DNA of 64,000 bases from Asticcacaulis aquaticus. Its GTDB lineage: Bacteria; Pseudomonadota; Alphaproteobacteria; Caulobacterales; Caulobacteraceae. The position numbers and the translations under genes were made by a program. The stretch's first letter is position 1. Every line of letters begins with the position of its first letter. The notes beneath the pieces were generated by a model. That model made no database searches. It saw nothing but the letters and a program-made list of their open reading frames with translations, and had not been told where the DNA came from. Location of the stretch: assembly GCF_028550415.1 (NCBI RefSeq), contig NZ_JAQQKX010000017.1, positions 1 to 64,000 of the forward strand. Reading direction: 5' to 3'. Positions 1 to 9,471 of this stretch are shown one piece after another.

Positions 1-628
1 TTGTCTATTAAGAGACCGCATCGACGTCGTGTATTCCAAATCATACTCAGTATCTCAACTGAGCCGCTGGACTACCGCCGCCTGCGTTTCTCTTTCCATA
101 TCTACAATGTCAAGGACCACCACACGAGCCAGCCGAACCGGCCCGGGGAACAACTTTAACCTAGCTGTCAGAAGGAGCGGCGCTTATACCGCTTCAGATT
201 TTTAAGTCAATCAGTTTTTTCAAACTTTTTCGACCCGCCCGCTTCCAAAACCGTAAGGCCTTTTCAGCGGAGAACGGCGTATATAACCGCTCGATTTTTT
301 CAGTCAAGTCTTTATTTTAAAAAAGTTTTTCGACCATTTTAAAATCAGTAACCTGACCGTTCCGCATCCGACACCAGAAGGTTTCGTGTGCAGCGGAGCG
401 GCGTAGATAGTCATCCTTGCCACCCCTGTCAACCGACAATCTTAAAAGATTTTCAATCGACATTCCCAACCACAAAACACATTCAAGGCCTTGGTTTTAC
501 TGAGGTTTCCCTCACCTAAACTTCGTCGCTTGGCTGTGTCCGTCGCCGGGAGGGCGGTGTCTAAAGGCCGCCCGGTCGAGAGTCAACGCCCCTTCGGCAC
601 TTTTTGCCGCCTATCCACAGGGCATAGG
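1..628. other. Non-coding left end with repeats
   Basis: I find no convincing gene here. The only long open frame (from about 491) runs antisense into the hydrolase gene and has no coding character. The stretch is AT-rich in its middle part and holds four related repeat units, described separately. A DnaA-box-like TATCCACA lies near 612-619, but it stands alone, so I do not call an origin. Confidence 0.6.
171..590. repeat. Four imperfect repeat units
   Basis: Units near 171-234, 266-334, 391-462 and 551-590 share one layout: a GC-rich start of the type GGAGCGGCG, then a TATA or TCTA step, then CGC, then AGTCAA or GTCAA about 15-25 bases later. In the first three an A/T-rich tail ends in TCGACC or TCGAC. 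Spacing is about 90-160 bp. The function is unknown. They could be decayed remnants of RNA-gene flanks or a local AT-rich binding array. Confidence 0.5.
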
Positions 629-1465
629 TTATTTGTGGCGCAACTCAGCCTTTTCAGCTCCGTTTGCGGACAGTTTCATCGGTACAGTTTCCTTATTCAG
701 AGTTACCGCCCGCACGAAATCGACCGTTACGTCCGTGACGAGACCAAATTCCGCAGAGGTTTGACCTCCAATCAACTGATGCGTCCCCTCTTTAACAATA
801 AGCGCGTAGCTCCCCTTCACCGGCGTGCCTTCGAATGGCAACAGGTGATCGTGCCAGTCAGCCGTGAACCCCGGTACGACGTCCTTGTCGCCGGTCACCA
901 TCAGCAACGGTACTTCCAAAGATGTATAGGCGGCAGGGTTGATCAGCCCGGGGATATTACCGGGGCTTGAAAAGCAGACCACGGCCTTGACGGCGGCGTT
1001 GCGAACGGGGGCCACGTAGGTCAAGGCACCGCCCAGCATCAGGGCGAACAGCGAGCCATAGCTATGCCCAATGGCGATCAGCGGCAAACCGTTCGCCGTT
1101 GCGGCCGCGTATCCGCCCAGATGCGCCATGTCCTCAATGCGGTCACCGAAGGCCTTTTTAAGATCAGCTCGCTCGGCGTCGGCGATTTTCAAGGAGTCGG
1201 TATGCAACGGTGCCAGCACCGTATAGCCCGCCCCCACCAGCACCTGAGCCAGCTTGTCATACTGCGTAGGCCAGCTGTTACCGCCATGAGAAAACAGGAT
1301 GTAACCTGTTGGCTTAGGTGCGTCCCAGCGCGTGACCTGAAGGATACGTCCCGACCTGAGTTTCACATCGAACGTCGAGGCCGTGACCTGGGCGGTGGCG
1401 GCTGTGCCGACAAGCGGCAAAAGTCCTATACCGAACAGAGCGTGACGGCGGGTAATATGTGACAT
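629..1465 (-). CDS. Exported alpha/beta hydrolase (dienelactone hydrolase-like)
   Basis: A 278-residue alpha/beta-hydrolase, probably an esterase or lipase-like enzyme of the cell envelope. The N-terminus carries two arginines followed by a hydrophobic stretch and an Ala-rich cleavage region, as in a Tat or Sec signal. The visible catalytic triad is Ser135 in GHSYGS, Asp195 in the GDKD segment, and His229 in GTHQ. A HGG oxyanion-type motif sits near residue 60. I chose the second Met (MSHITRR) because it begins directly at the signal peptide; a start four codons earlier is possible. The substrate cannot be told from the sequence. The gene stands alone, 55 bp downstream of the methyltransferase gene on the same strand. 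Confidence 0.8.
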   Translation of the reverse strand: MSHITRRHALFGIGLLPLVGTAATAQVTASTFDVKLRSGRILQVTRWDAPKPTGYILFSHGGNSWPTQYDKLAQVLVGAGYTVLAPLHTDSLKIADAERADLKKAFGDRIEDMAHLGGYAAATANGLPLIAIGHSYGSLFALMLGGALTYVAPVRNAAVKAVVCFSSPGNIPGLINPAAYTSLEVPLLMVTGDKDVVPGFTADWHDHLLPFEGTPVKGSYALIVKEGTHQLIGGQTSAEFGLVTDVTVDFVRAVTLNKETVPMKLSANGAEKAELRHK

Positions 1466-1519
1466 GATCAACCTCACTTTTCAGAGGCTATACGAAAGGT
1501 TTCCCGCGTAACTGTAAAG

Positions 1520-2314
1520 TCAGTTTCCGTCTTTTTTCAAAAGCGCGCGCCCCCTGCCCTTGACCAGCGCCGTAACGACCCCGCGCCAGGTCCGCACCTC
1601 CTGCTCCGTCAGATGTGCCCGGTTCAGGGCCACCCGCAGATTACGCTGCATCGACTCCTTCTTTTCAGGGGGGAAGAAAAAGCCTGCGGCATCGAGCTCG
1701 CGTTCCAGATGCTCATAAAGCCCGTGCAGCTTGTCCAACTCCGCCGGCTTGTCGAAATTCTGAGTGAAGGCGGCCTTTGGCGCGTCCATGATCTTCAGGC
1801 GCCACTCATAGAGAACGATATTCACGGCCTGAGACAGGTTGAGCGACTGAAACGCCGGATCGACGGGGATGGTGACGATCGACTGACACAGGGCGATATC
1901 GAAGGTTTCCAGCCCGGCGCGTTCGGCACCGAACAGCAGGCCGGTCTTCAGGCCCTTCTGCGCATTATCATAGGAGTCGTCGGCGCACTGGCGCGGCGTG
2001 CGGATCGGCAGGTGCGTTTCGCGCGGGCGAGCCGTCGTCGCATAGACCATGTTAAGATCGGCAATCGCTTCGGCGACCGTCTCATATATAGTGGCGTTGT
2101 CGAGTGGCCAGTGCGCGCCGGACGACATGGCCCAGGCGCGTTCCTGCGGCCAGCCATCGCGCGGGTTTACGATACGCAGTTCGCGCAGGCCGAAATTGGC
2201 CATGACGCGGGCGACCGAGCCTATATTCTCGGCCATTTGCGGGCGATCAAGGATCACGCACGGCAGGGTCAGGTCGGGGCGTTCGACGGGCGGCGCAGGG
2301 CGATTGTCTTTCAT
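1520..2314 (-). CDS. trmJ: TrmJ-like RNA 2'-O-methyltransferase
   Basis: A SPOUT-superfamily RNA methyltransferase of the TrmH/TrmJ family (264 residues), which uses S-adenosylmethionine to methylate ribose in RNA; TrmJ acts on position 32 of several tRNAs. The diagnostic segments are present: the N-terminal NIGSVARVMANFG block, the central LLFGAERAGL block, and the C-terminal SLNLSQAVNIVLYEW block that forms the trefoil knot and cofactor site. The C-terminal extension, with an LHGLYEHLE helix and an arginine-rich end, is typical of TrmJ rather than of short TrmL. The family is certain; the exact tRNA target is inferred. Confidence 0.87.
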   Translation of the reverse strand: MKDNRPAPPVERPDLTLPCVILDRPQMAENIGSVARVMANFGLRELRIVNPRDGWPQERAWAMSSGAHWPLDNATIYETVAEAIADLNMVYATTARPRETHLPIRTPRQCADDSYDNAQKGLKTGLLFGAERAGLETFDIALCQSIVTIPVDPAFQSLNLSQAVNIVLYEWRLKIMDAPKAAFTQNFDKPAELDKLHGLYEHLERELDAAGFFFPPEKKESMQRNLRVALNRAHLTEQEVRTWRGVVTALVKGRGRALLKKDGN

Positions 2315-2363
2315 GTGCCCGCTTTAACCTAAACGCATCGCAGACACAAACCGCCAAACGCGC

Positions 2364-4142
2364 TTACGCCGAGGCGGCCCCGGCACGGGCTCCGGCTAAG
2401 GCCTGCCGCAGAGCGTGCGCTTCGTGTTCAAGATCTTCTATACGAAGGGCATGCAGGTCCGCACCGATCTTGCGCGCGGCCTTGCTCAGCACGGCCACCT
2501 CATCCGGACGGTACAGGTCACCCGACGGTTTAAGCTCCAGAAGAAAAAAGCCGCTGACCTCGTTGCGGTAAAGCATCGGCAGAATCAGTGCCGCGCCCAC
2601 ACCTGCGGCCAGATCAAAGGTCACCGGCTGCAAATCCGCCCGCAATCGCACCAAAGCTGCCAGATTCGAGTCGATATGCGCGACACCGCTCCCCTCGGCC
2701 AGGGCATAACCACCGGCCTCGCGACGATAAAGTCGCACCGCCGCACCGCCGGAAAACCGGCTGAATTCAGCCACGGCGGCCTTTTCGAGCGCATCCCCGT
2801 CGTCATAAAAGCCTGAATCGGTCACGAACCGCTCCAGCGCCGCTTCGTTGTCGTGCCATTTACGGAAAAAGACGTTCTCCACGCCCTTTTCGACAAAAGT
2901 CTGGATGTGGTGGAAAGCAAAGAATATCCCAAGGGCGATCGTGGCATCGACCCACAGATTGTCCTGAAGATGGGCAGGCAGCAGCTTTTGCAACCCCCAT
3001 TCGCTCAGACCGAAGGCCAGAAGCACAATAGCCGACACCCCCGCATAGACCAATGCGCGGTTTACCGCAAAGCCGATATCGATGACCCTGTGCCGCAATA
3101 CCGCGTAGACGAACAGCAGCGCTCCCAGCAGGGGCAGGATCATGTGCACCCAGACCAGAGGCTGACTCAGACTGCGTCTGATATCGAGAACGTTCATGAG
3201 CAGGTTCAGCATGTAGCTGAGCATGATCAGGCCGATGGCGGTCGCCAGCAGAAGGTAGCGCCCCCGCTCCCCGGTGGGCGCTTCACGCCACCCAATGACC
3301 AGAACGGTCAGTGTGGCAAGGCTCGACAAGGTAATGCTGGTAAACGCAACGAAATAGGTGATGACCTCGTTAAAGCCGAACACCATCACCCCGGTACACA
3401 TGGTATAGACATAGGGCAGGTTGAGCCCCACCGCGATAATCGGGCACAGGATGACCAATGCGCGCAGGGTCGTCCGGTAGCGACCACCCCGGTCCCGCCG
3501 GAAGCGATAGGCAAAGACCAGAAACAGAGATGTCGCCCCCACGATCATAAGGGTGCTCATGACACGGATCAGGGTGAAGGCCGGTTGCCAGTCTTGCCAG
3601 ATGAAGACGCCATTGTGCGGAATGCTGCTGGCCGCCAGCGCCGCCCCCAGCCAGAGCAGGGTAAGGTCATTGCGACTACGCAGGATAACGACGAACGCCG
3701 CCAGACAGGTGATCAGCTTCACCACATCCGCAAACAACGCCCGGATCGTGGCGTCTTTCAACGCGTCGGTTAATTGAAACCGTTTCGGCATTATAGTGAC
3801 GTCGCGTCCCCCCCCTTCGGTCATGACCTTCAGGCGTACAGGTTCACTTTCACGATACGGGCCCAGATTGTCCTTCGGGTCCAGCATCCGGATGTGATCG
3901 CCGGCTCTGAGCCCGGCGCGTTCCGCCGCCCCCCCGGGCGTCACGGTTTGCAGCACGGTGCTGGCGTCGCTCATCAGGCGAGCGTCGGGCATGCCGATAT
4001 CGCCCTCGCCCACACGCAAGGTCAGATTGCGGTGAATATCGCCGCCCAACTGCATGAAGGCACAGGCCGCGATCAGCAGGGCCATTATCCGCCATATTAT
4101 AAAGGCCCGACGCCCCTCGACAGCTGTTTGCGTGTTGACCAT
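2364..4142 (-). CDS. PDZ + multi-TM + GAF-like membrane protein
   Basis: A 592-residue membrane protein of unknown role. It has one N-terminal TM segment (about residues 13-35), an extracytoplasmic PDZ-like domain (about 50-115, with the [13 protein letters not shown] ligand-loop pattern), then seven or eight further TM segments, then a cytoplasmic C-terminal region from about residue 400. That region resembles a degenerate GAF domain and ends in a short Ala-rich helix. The segment [17 protein letters not shown] resembles the membrane sensor part of ComP-type histidine kinases. No kinase, GGDEF or HD-GYP output follows. It may sense an envelope signal and act through a partner. It stands alone and is divergent from icd. 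Confidence 0.6.
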   Translation of the reverse strand: MVNTQTAVEGRRAFIIWRIMALLIAACAFMQLGGDIHRNLTLRVGEGDIGMPDARLMSDASTVLQTVTPGGAAERAGLRAGDHIRMLDPKDNLGPYRESEPVRLKVMTEGGGRDVTIMPKRFQLTDALKDATIRALFADVVKLITCLAAFVVILRSRNDLTLLWLGAALAASSIPHNGVFIWQDWQPAFTLIRVMSTLMIVGATSLFLVFAYRFRRDRGGRYRTTLRALVILCPIIAVGLNLPYVYTMCTGVMVFGFNEVITYFVAFTSITLSSLATLTVLVIGWREAPTGERGRYLLLATAIGLIMLSYMLNLLMNVLDIRRSLSQPLVWVHMILPLLGALLFVYAVLRHRVIDIGFAVNRALVYAGVSAIVLLAFGLSEWGLQKLLPAHLQDNLWVDATIALGIFFAFHHIQTFVEKGVENVFFRKWHDNEAALERFVTDSGFYDDGDALEKAAVAEFSRFSGGAAVRLYRREAGGYALAEGSGVAHIDSNLAALVRLRADLQPVTFDLAAGVGAALILPMLYRNEVSGFFLLELKPSGDLYRPDEVAVLSKAARKIGADLHALRIEDLEHEAHALRQALAGARAGAASA

Positions 4143-4384
4143 ACCCGCCCCCTTCCTTCAGTCCTGCCCGAAGATTCGCAAGACGCCCGCCATCTTGCTC
4201 CCTACACCCTGATTTTCACCTAAGCAACTCCACCTCACAGGTGACAAATCCGCACCGGCAAAATTCGCATTTCGCCAGTAAAAACACGTCTTACGCCACG
4301 CCTTGCGCATTTCGCCCTTTGCTTAAGCTGAGGCTTGACGCTATAGGAGGCCAACCGAAACCACCTTTCCAAAGGGAACGCACT

Positions 4385-5599
4385 ATGGCGAAGATCAAGG
4401 TAGCCAATCCGGTCGTCGATATCGACGGCGATGAAATGACCCGTATCATCTGGCAGTGGATCAAGGACAAGCTGATCCATCCGTACCTTGATATCGATCT
4501 GCAATATTTCGATCTGGGCATGGAAAACCGCGACGCCACCGACGATCAGGTGACCATCGATGCCGCCGAAGCCATCAAGGCCTGCGGCGTCGGCGTCAAG
4601 TGCGCCACCATCACCCCGGACGAAGCCCGCGTGAAGGAATTCAGCCTCAAGAAGATGTGGAAGTCGCCGAACGGCACCATCCGCAACATCCTCGGGGGCG
4701 TTGTGTTCCGTGAGCCGATCATCTGCCAGAACGTGCCGCGCCTCGTCCCCGGCTGGACCCAGCCGATCGTCGTCGGCCGGCACGCCTTCGGCGACCAGTA
4801 CAAGGCCACCGACTTCCTCGTCCCCGGCAAGGGCACCCTGACGATGAAGTTCGTCGGCGAAGACGGTCAGGTCATCGAGCACGAAGTGTTCAAGTTCCCG
4901 GGTTCGGGCGTCGCCATGGGCATGTACAACCTCGACGAATCGATCCGCGACTTCGCCCGCGCCTCGTTCGAATATGGCATCGCGCGCAATTATCCGGTCT
5001 ATCTGTCGACCAAGAACACCATCCTGAAGGCCTATGATGGTCGCTTCAAGGACATCTTCCAGGACATCTTCGACGCCGAATACGCGGCGAAGTACAAGGA
5101 ACTGGGCCTGACCTACGAGCACCGCCTGATCGACGACATGGTCGCCTCGGCGCTGAAGTGGAGCGGCGGTTTCGTCTGGGCCTGTAAGAACTACGACGGC
5201 GACGTGCAGTCAGACACCGTGGCTCAGGGCTACGGCTCGCTGGGCCTGATGACCTCGGCTCTGGTCACCCCGGACGGCAAGATCATGGAAGCCGAAGCCG
5301 CTCACGGCACGGTAACCCGTCACTACCGTCAGCATCAGCAGGGTCAGGCCACCTCGACCAACTCGATGGCCTCGATCTTCGCCTGGACGCAGGGCCTCAA
5401 GCACCGCGCCAAGCTGGACGACAATGCCGAACTGACGCGCTTTGCCGAAACCCTGGAAAAGGTCTGCATCGACACCGTCGAATCCGGCTTCATGACCAAG
5501 GATCTGGCGCTGCTGGTCGGCGATCAGCAGGGCTGGCTGACGACCGAAGGCTTCCTCGACAAGATCTCCGAGAACCTGTCGAAAGCGCTGGCGGCCTAA
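4385..5599 (+). CDS. icd: NADP-dependent isocitrate dehydrogenase
   Basis: This TCA-cycle enzyme oxidises isocitrate to 2-oxoglutarate with NADP+, making CO2 and NADPH in the cytoplasm. The 404-residue protein is of the dimeric eukaryote-like type usual in alphaproteobacteria. Landmarks are [14 protein letters not shown] at the N-terminus, the SPNGTIRN substrate loop, YGSLGLMTS and the [12 protein letters not shown] cofactor segment. The ATG at 4385 is chosen because homologues begin MAKIKV; a TAGGAGG ribosome-binding site lies about 30 bases further upstream and an AAGGGAACG closer in. The longer in-frame extension from 4241 has no coding character. A strong terminator follows. Confidence 0.97.
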   Translation: MAKIKVANPVVDIDGDEMTRIIWQWIKDKLIHPYLDIDLQYFDLGMENRDATDDQVTIDAAEAIKACGVGVKCATITPDEARVKEFSLKKMWKSPNGTIRNILGGVVFREPIICQNVPRLVPGWTQPIVVGRHAFGDQYKATDFLVPGKGTLTMKFVGEDGQVIEHEVFKFPGSGVAMGMYNLDESIRDFARASFEYGIARNYPVYLSTKNTILKAYDGRFKDIFQDIFDAEYAAKYKELGLTYEHRLIDDMVASALKWSGGFVWACKNYDGDVQSDTVAQGYGSLGLMTSALVTPDGKIMEAEAAHGTVTRHYRQHQQGQATSTNSMASIFAWTQGLKHRAKLDDNAELTRFAETLEKVCIDTVESGFMTKDLALLVGDQQGWLTTEGFLDKISENLSKALAA

Positions 5600-5625
5600 G
5601 CCGATCCTCTTCTGAGGTACTATTG

Positions 5626-5656
5626 AAGGGCCGTCCGTTCGCGGGCGGCCCTTTTT
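5626..5656 (+). terminator. Rho-independent terminator after icd
   Basis: A GC-rich hairpin (AAGGGCCGTCCG paired with CGGGCGGCCCTT around a short loop) is followed by a T run, 26 bp after the icd stop codon. Confidence 0.85.
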
Positions 5657-5737
5657 GCGCTCTTAACCACCCCTTTGCAGCGCCGCCGCATTCGCCCATA
5701 CTCAGCTTATGCGTTTCCGATTAGGTTCGGTGAAAAT

Positions 5738-5854
5738 TAGAGCACGTCCCGATCTGGTTGGATCGGAACCGTGCTCTAATCTTTTGTTTTGTCGCGCATT
5801 TAATTCCCAAAACCGCCAAAAAAGTATTTTGGCACTTTTTGGAATGCGCTCTAG
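5738..5854. repeat. Compound palindromic repeat element
   Basis: Two inverted-repeat parts are joined here. The first is TTAGAGCACG...CGTGCTCTAA, with an internal GATCTGGTTGGATC stem. The second is built from CCAAAACCGCC / TATTTTGGC / TTTTTGGAATGCGCTCTAG. Elements with the same AGAGCACG...CGTGCTCTAA and GGAATGCGCTCTA ends are common between genes in Caulobacterales (family knowledge). It ends only 13 bp before the metallopeptidase start codon, so it probably forms that gene's leader. Confidence 0.75.
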
Positions 5855-5867
5855 GGACCTCTACGGC

Positions 5868-6929
5868 ATGAAGATTTTTCACTGCGGCAATTGCGGCAAT
5901 ACGACCTTTTTCCATAATCGCAACTGCGTCAACTGCGGTTACCGTCTGGGCTTTTCACCGTTGAGCCTCGAATTGAGAGCCGTCGATCCGATCGGCACGG
6001 ACACCACGGGCAAAGCGCTATGGCGTCCGACGGGGCGTGAGCGCACCTACCGCTTCTGCGAGAACGCCAAGACCGACGTCTGCAACTGGCTGGTGGCGGA
6101 CGGTGACGACAGCGTCTTTTGCCGCGCCTGCCGGCACAACCGCCTGATTCCCAACGATCTGGATACCTTCCGCCGTATATCGGAAGCCGAGCGGCACCTG
6201 TTCTACGCCTTCCTGAAATGGGATCTGCCCGCCCCGGACCGCAAGGCCGATCCGGAAGGCGGCATGGTCTTCGACTATCTCGAAGACTCGCACCTGCCCG
6301 ACGGCTCGTGTCAGCAGGCCATGACCGGCCACGACGAGGGCGTGATTTCGATCCGCGCCGCCGAGGCCGACGACGCCGTGCGCGAGACCGTCCGCGCCCA
6401 GATGGGCGAGCCTTACCGCACCCTGCTCGGCCATTTCCGCCACGAAAGCGGGCACTTCATCTGGAACAAGCTGGTGCGCGATGCCGGTCTGATCGATCAG
6501 TGCCGCGCCGTCTTCGGCGACGAAAGCGTCGACTACGATCAAGCCATCGCCCGTCATTACAGCGAAGGTCCCCCCCGTTTCTGGGCCGACACTTATATCA
6601 GCACCTATGCGTCCATGCATCCGTGGGAAGATTTCGCCGAAACCTTCGCTCACGTGCTTCACATTACCGACGCACTGGAAACCGCCCACTGCTACGGCAT
6701 GGCACTGAAAGCCCCCAATCCGGAGCTCCTGACCGCCGAGGTCGATTTCGACCCTTATGGCATTACCGATTTCGAGAAACTGGCCGATGTCTGGGTGCCG
6801 CTGAGCCTGGCCATCAATTCCATCCACTCGGCCATGGGCGAGCGACCGCTTTACCCGTTCATCCTGTCGCCGCGGGTGCGGGAGAAGATGGGCTTCGTGC
6901 ACAAGCTGATAACGCGTCAACCGGTTTAA
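5868..6929 (+). CDS. Zinc-ribbon putative metallopeptidase
   Basis: A 353-residue protein of the 'putative zinc-binding metallopeptidase' family (COG4307-like). It begins with a zinc ribbon, with CxxC pairs at residues 6/9 and 20/23. The catalytic motif HESGH (residues 192-196) sits in a predicted helix, and an acidic EDFAETFAH segment downstream may supply the third zinc ligand. The start at 5868 is preferred because the protein then begins exactly at the zinc ribbon, with an AGGGAC ribosome-binding site ahead. The longer open frame from 5709 only translates the palindromic repeat upstream. The substrate is unknown. The 3' end overlaps the convergent TPR gene by 4 bp. Confidence 0.75.
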   Translation: MKIFHCGNCGNTTFFHNRNCVNCGYRLGFSPLSLELRAVDPIGTDTTGKALWRPTGRERTYRFCENAKTDVCNWLVADGDDSVFCRACRHNRLIPNDLDTFRRISEAERHLFYAFLKWDLPAPDRKADPEGGMVFDYLEDSHLPDGSCQQAMTGHDEGVISIRAAEADDAVRETVRAQMGEPYRTLLGHFRHESGHFIWNKLVRDAGLIDQCRAVFGDESVDYDQAIARHYSEGPPRFWADTYISTYASMHPWEDFAETFAHVLHITDALETAHCYGMALKAPNPELLTAEVDFDPYGITDFEKLADVWVPLSLAINSIHSAMGERPLYPFILSPRVREKMGFVHKLITRQPV

Positions 6930-7462
6930 ATAAGGTGCGCTTCGGCCTCGGTAGCCCCGGCTTCTTCGCCCGCGATGAGAAACAGGTCACGCGCCTGACG
7001 CCAGCAGAGCTGAGCCTTTTCGCGCTCCCCCTGGGCATCCATGCACGTCGCCAGACTGCGGACATGTTCGGCGCGCATCAGCGGATCAATGCCCGGAACG
7101 CGCTCCAGCAGGGCGACCGCCTCACCGAGATAGGATCTGGCCATCTCGAAATCTTCGCCGAACAGGAAGATATCGCCCATATGACGCAACACGACGGCCA
7201 GCGCCAGGGCGTCACCCTTGTCACGCGCCACAACCGCCAGATCGCCCAGATCGTCCAGCGCGCTTTCAAAATCGCCCTGATCGCGTTTAAGCAAGGCGAC
7301 GCGCAGCGCCACTTCGATCAAGGCATCCACATCGCGCGTTTCGCGGGCCGCATTCAGCGCCTGTTCCAGCAAGTCTTCGACCGCACGCGTCGTGGCTTGG
7401 CCGTCGGGCTTGCTTTGTAACTGATCGACGCGTTCAAGAAGGTCATCTACGGTAAAATTCAT
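6926..7462 (-). CDS. Small TPR-repeat protein
   Basis: A 178-residue cytoplasmic protein, helical and acidic. It has tetratricopeptide-like helical pairs (for example ALDDLGDLAVVARDKGDALALA and later DPLMRAEHVRSLATCMDAQGE) and no signal peptide. Such proteins usually act as scaffolds; the partner is unknown. I chose the ATG at 7462 because GGAG lies 8 bases ahead of it. An alternative ATG at 7504 would add 14 residues. The gene is convergent with, and overlaps, the metallopeptidase gene. Confidence 0.6.
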   Translation of the reverse strand: MNFTVDDLLERVDQLQSKPDGQATTRAVEDLLEQALNAARETRDVDALIEVALRVALLKRDQGDFESALDDLGDLAVVARDKGDALALAVVLRHMGDIFLFGEDFEMARSYLGEAVALLERVPGIDPLMRAEHVRSLATCMDAQGEREKAQLCWRQARDLFLIAGEEAGATEAEAHLI

Positions 7463-7616
7463 ACTGGGGCTCCGGCTTTCAGGCCCCGCCTCGGTGGAGA
7501 TCATACCACACCCGCATATTAAAATGCCGTGGGCTTTTCTCCGCGCGTTTTGGCAGGGCGACAGGCCGGTTTTTCCGTGTTAACCATTTCCGTTCGTATG
7601 GTTTGGGGAAATACGC

Positions 7617-8231
7617 GTGTTCAAGACCTTGTCGATCGCCATCATCGTCGCCGTGCTTGTGGCGCTGTTCGGCTTTGCTATCGGACCCGTCTGGGCCTTT
7701 TACGACCTGCGTTCGGCGGCAGAATCCGAGGATATCAAGAGCCTGTCGGAACTGGTCGCCTTCGACGACGTGCGCGCCAGCCTGAGAGCGCAACTTCTGG
7801 CCGAAGCCAAGGGCGATGTCACCGCCGCCCCACCGCCGCCCTCGGTCCTGCGCGATCCCATCGGCGCCATTGGTCGCGCCATCACCGATATCGCCGCGCC
7901 GCCCCCCAAAACACCTATCGTCGATGTCGATTCGTACCTGACGGCCAAGGGTCTGCTGGCCCTGTCCTACGGCGCGGGCAAGGACGCCAATCTGGTCGAG
8001 CCGCGCGAGTTTTCGCCCAAGCCGCCCATGCCGCGCATCCTCTACTGGAGCATCGACCGTGCGCGGTTAGGGATCAAGCAACCCGATATCGGCGTCACCG
8101 TCTTTACGATGAAGCGCAAGGGCCTGTTCGCGTGGCAGATCACCCATATCGGCCTGCCCGACCCGGAGGCGCTTGAGGCGACCGGTGACGCCGCCTCGCC
8201 CGCCGCCGATTTCGGCCCGGATGCGAAATAA
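7617..8231 (+). CDS. DUF2939 family protein
   Basis: A 204-residue protein with one N-terminal membrane segment or uncleaved signal anchor (LSIAIIVAVLVALFGFAIG). It then has the FYDLRSAAESEDIKSLSELVAFDDVRASLRAQL block typical of DUF2939, a Pro/Ala-rich linker, and a C-terminal beta-rich part. The function is unknown; it is probably anchored in the inner membrane facing the periplasm. The start is a GTG at 7617, the only start that leaves the hydrophobic anchor intact. A dispersed repeat follows the stop codon directly. Confidence 0.7.
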   Translation: MFKTLSIAIIVAVLVALFGFAIGPVWAFYDLRSAAESEDIKSLSELVAFDDVRASLRAQLLAEAKGDVTAAPPPPSVLRDPIGAIGRAITDIAAPPPKTPIVDVDSYLTAKGLLALSYGAGKDANLVEPREFSPKPPMPRILYWSIDRARLGIKQPDIGVTVFTMKRKGLFAWQITHIGLPDPEALEATGDAASPAADFGPDAK

Positions 8232-8232
8232 A

Positions 8233-8302
8233 TACCTCCCCATCTTTGATGGGGAGGGGGACCGCACGAGCCACGAAGTGGCGAGATGTGGTGGTGGGGG
8301 TT
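8233..8302. repeat. Dispersed CTCCCC...GGGGAG repeat
   Basis: A hairpin (CCTCCCCATCTTTGATGGGG) is followed by GGACCGCACGAGCCACGAAG and a GTGGTGGTGGGGG tail. The reverse complement of this element recurs at about 54366-54434 with a different loop sequence, so it is a real repeat family. Confidence 0.8.
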
Positions 8303-8342
8303 CTTGCTTTCCTTCCAACGCCAAGCTTGATAAACCGCCTTC

Positions 8343-9266
8343 ATGTTCGATACCCTCAGCCGCGTCCTCCTGTTCTTTAGCTTCGTTGCGCTCGGCGCCC
8401 TGCTGGTGCGGACGCGACGGCTGAAAGCCGAGGGCCTTGATGGCCTGAGCGCCTATTTCTACTGGCTGGGGTTTCCGGCTTATCTGATCCACGCCTTTGC
8501 GCAGCTGCCGCGACCAGACGCGGCGATGTCGGGTTGGCTGGCGCTCTATGCCGGGGCCTTCGTCCTGTCGTCGGGCCTGTGTCTGCTGGCGGCGCGATCG
8601 TTCAAGGCTACGCGCGGCGAAGCCACCGGCGCGGGCATGGCGGCCTTCATTTCCAACAGCGCTTTTCTGGGGATGCCTATCGCGGCAGGGCTCTTTGGCC
8701 CCGACGTGCTCAAGGTCGCGCCTCTGCTGTTCGTCGCCGATTTCCTGATTCTGTTCTTCATCGGCTGCGCGGGCCTGTCTCTGGCCAGCGGTCACGGCAT
8801 CGGACTGGCGCTTAAGCGCACGATGCAGAACCCGACCGTGCTCGGGTCGCTGTTCGGCGTCGGGCTGATGCTGGCCGGTATCAAACTGCCGCCCATGGTC
8901 GATCAGGCGTTCGACATTCTGGGCCGCTCGTCGGTGCCGGTGGCGCTGGTCGCTCTGGGCGGCATGCTGGGCCTGATGCCGCTGAAGCAGTTGAGCGGTC
9001 TGACGCCGGTCACGATTATCGCCGTCGCCGGTAAACTATTGCTGGCCCCTGCCCTCATGGCGGTCGTCATGCACGTCGCGGGCGTCCCGCCGCTGATGTT
9101 CAGGGTCGCGGTGTTCCTCGCCGCCTGCCCCACGGCGGTCAGCGTCTTCATTCAGGCGCGCATGTACGGCCTGTGGTACGAGGGCGCGGCGGTATCCATT
9201 GCCCAGTCCACCGTCATTTCGCTGTTTACCCTGTCGGGGCTGGCGCTGGTCTTGACTCATCTGTGA
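8343..9266 (+). CDS. AEC family permease
   Basis: A 307-residue inner-membrane transporter of the auxin efflux carrier (AEC/MdcF) family, with about ten hydrophobic segments in two halves. The conserved FISNSAFLGMPIAAGLFG region lies in the first half, and PTAVSVFIQARMYG in the second. Members export or import small organic anions such as malonate; the substrate here cannot be assigned. It stands alone between the DUF2939 gene and the Mn2+ riboswitch. Confidence 0.8.
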   Translation: MFDTLSRVLLFFSFVALGALLVRTRRLKAEGLDGLSAYFYWLGFPAYLIHAFAQLPRPDAAMSGWLALYAGAFVLSSGLCLLAARSFKATRGEATGAGMAAFISNSAFLGMPIAAGLFGPDVLKVAPLLFVADFLILFFIGCAGLSLASGHGIGLALKRTMQNPTVLGSLFGVGLMLAGIKLPPMVDQAFDILGRSSVPVALVALGGMLGLMPLKQLSGLTPVTIIAVAGKLLLAPALMAVVMHVAGVPPLMFRVAVFLAACPTAVSVFIQARMYGLWYEGAAVSIAQSTVISLFTLSGLALVLTHL

Positions 9267-9280
9267 ACGGCGTCTAAAGC

Positions 9281-9385
9281 GAACCTGTCTTTTCGGGGAG
9301 TAACCGCGCCTGAATTTTTCAGGCGGATTACGTCAACACACTTGTCCGGCACGGACATGGCGTAATCAGAACAGGTGAGACCGAC
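9281..9385 (+). promoter_or_regulatory. yybP-ykoY Mn2+ riboswitch
   Basis: The conserved features of the manganese riboswitch are present: CGGGGAGTAACCGCGCC (9294-9310), a short hairpin of GCCTGAATTTTTCAGGC, the loop segment TACGTCAACACAC (9329-9341), and GGTGAGACCGAC (9374-9385). CCTGT at 9284-9288 pairs with ACAGG at 9371-9375 to close the aptamer. It ends about 85 bp before a GDT1/TMEM165 Mn2+ exporter gene, the classic target. Mn2+ binding should turn expression on. Confidence 0.87.
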
Positions 9386-9471
9386 GACCTGCCTTGCCGC
9401 CATACGTGATTGGCCGCGGTAAAGCGGGTTGTTGTGTGTCACACCCTGGCCGGTCACAGATAAGTTTTACC

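Noticed and set aside
612-635. DnaA-box-like sequences suggesting a replication origin
   Set aside because: Only one near-match and no cluster, and none of the usual origin genes nearby.
491-970. Open frame of 159 codons on the plus strand at the left end
   Set aside because: It runs antisense into the hydrolase gene, has no known motif, and its composition mirrors that gene's third codon positions.
4235-5122. Long minus-strand open frame opposite icd
   Set aside because: It is a shadow of the highly biased icd codons; icd is certain.
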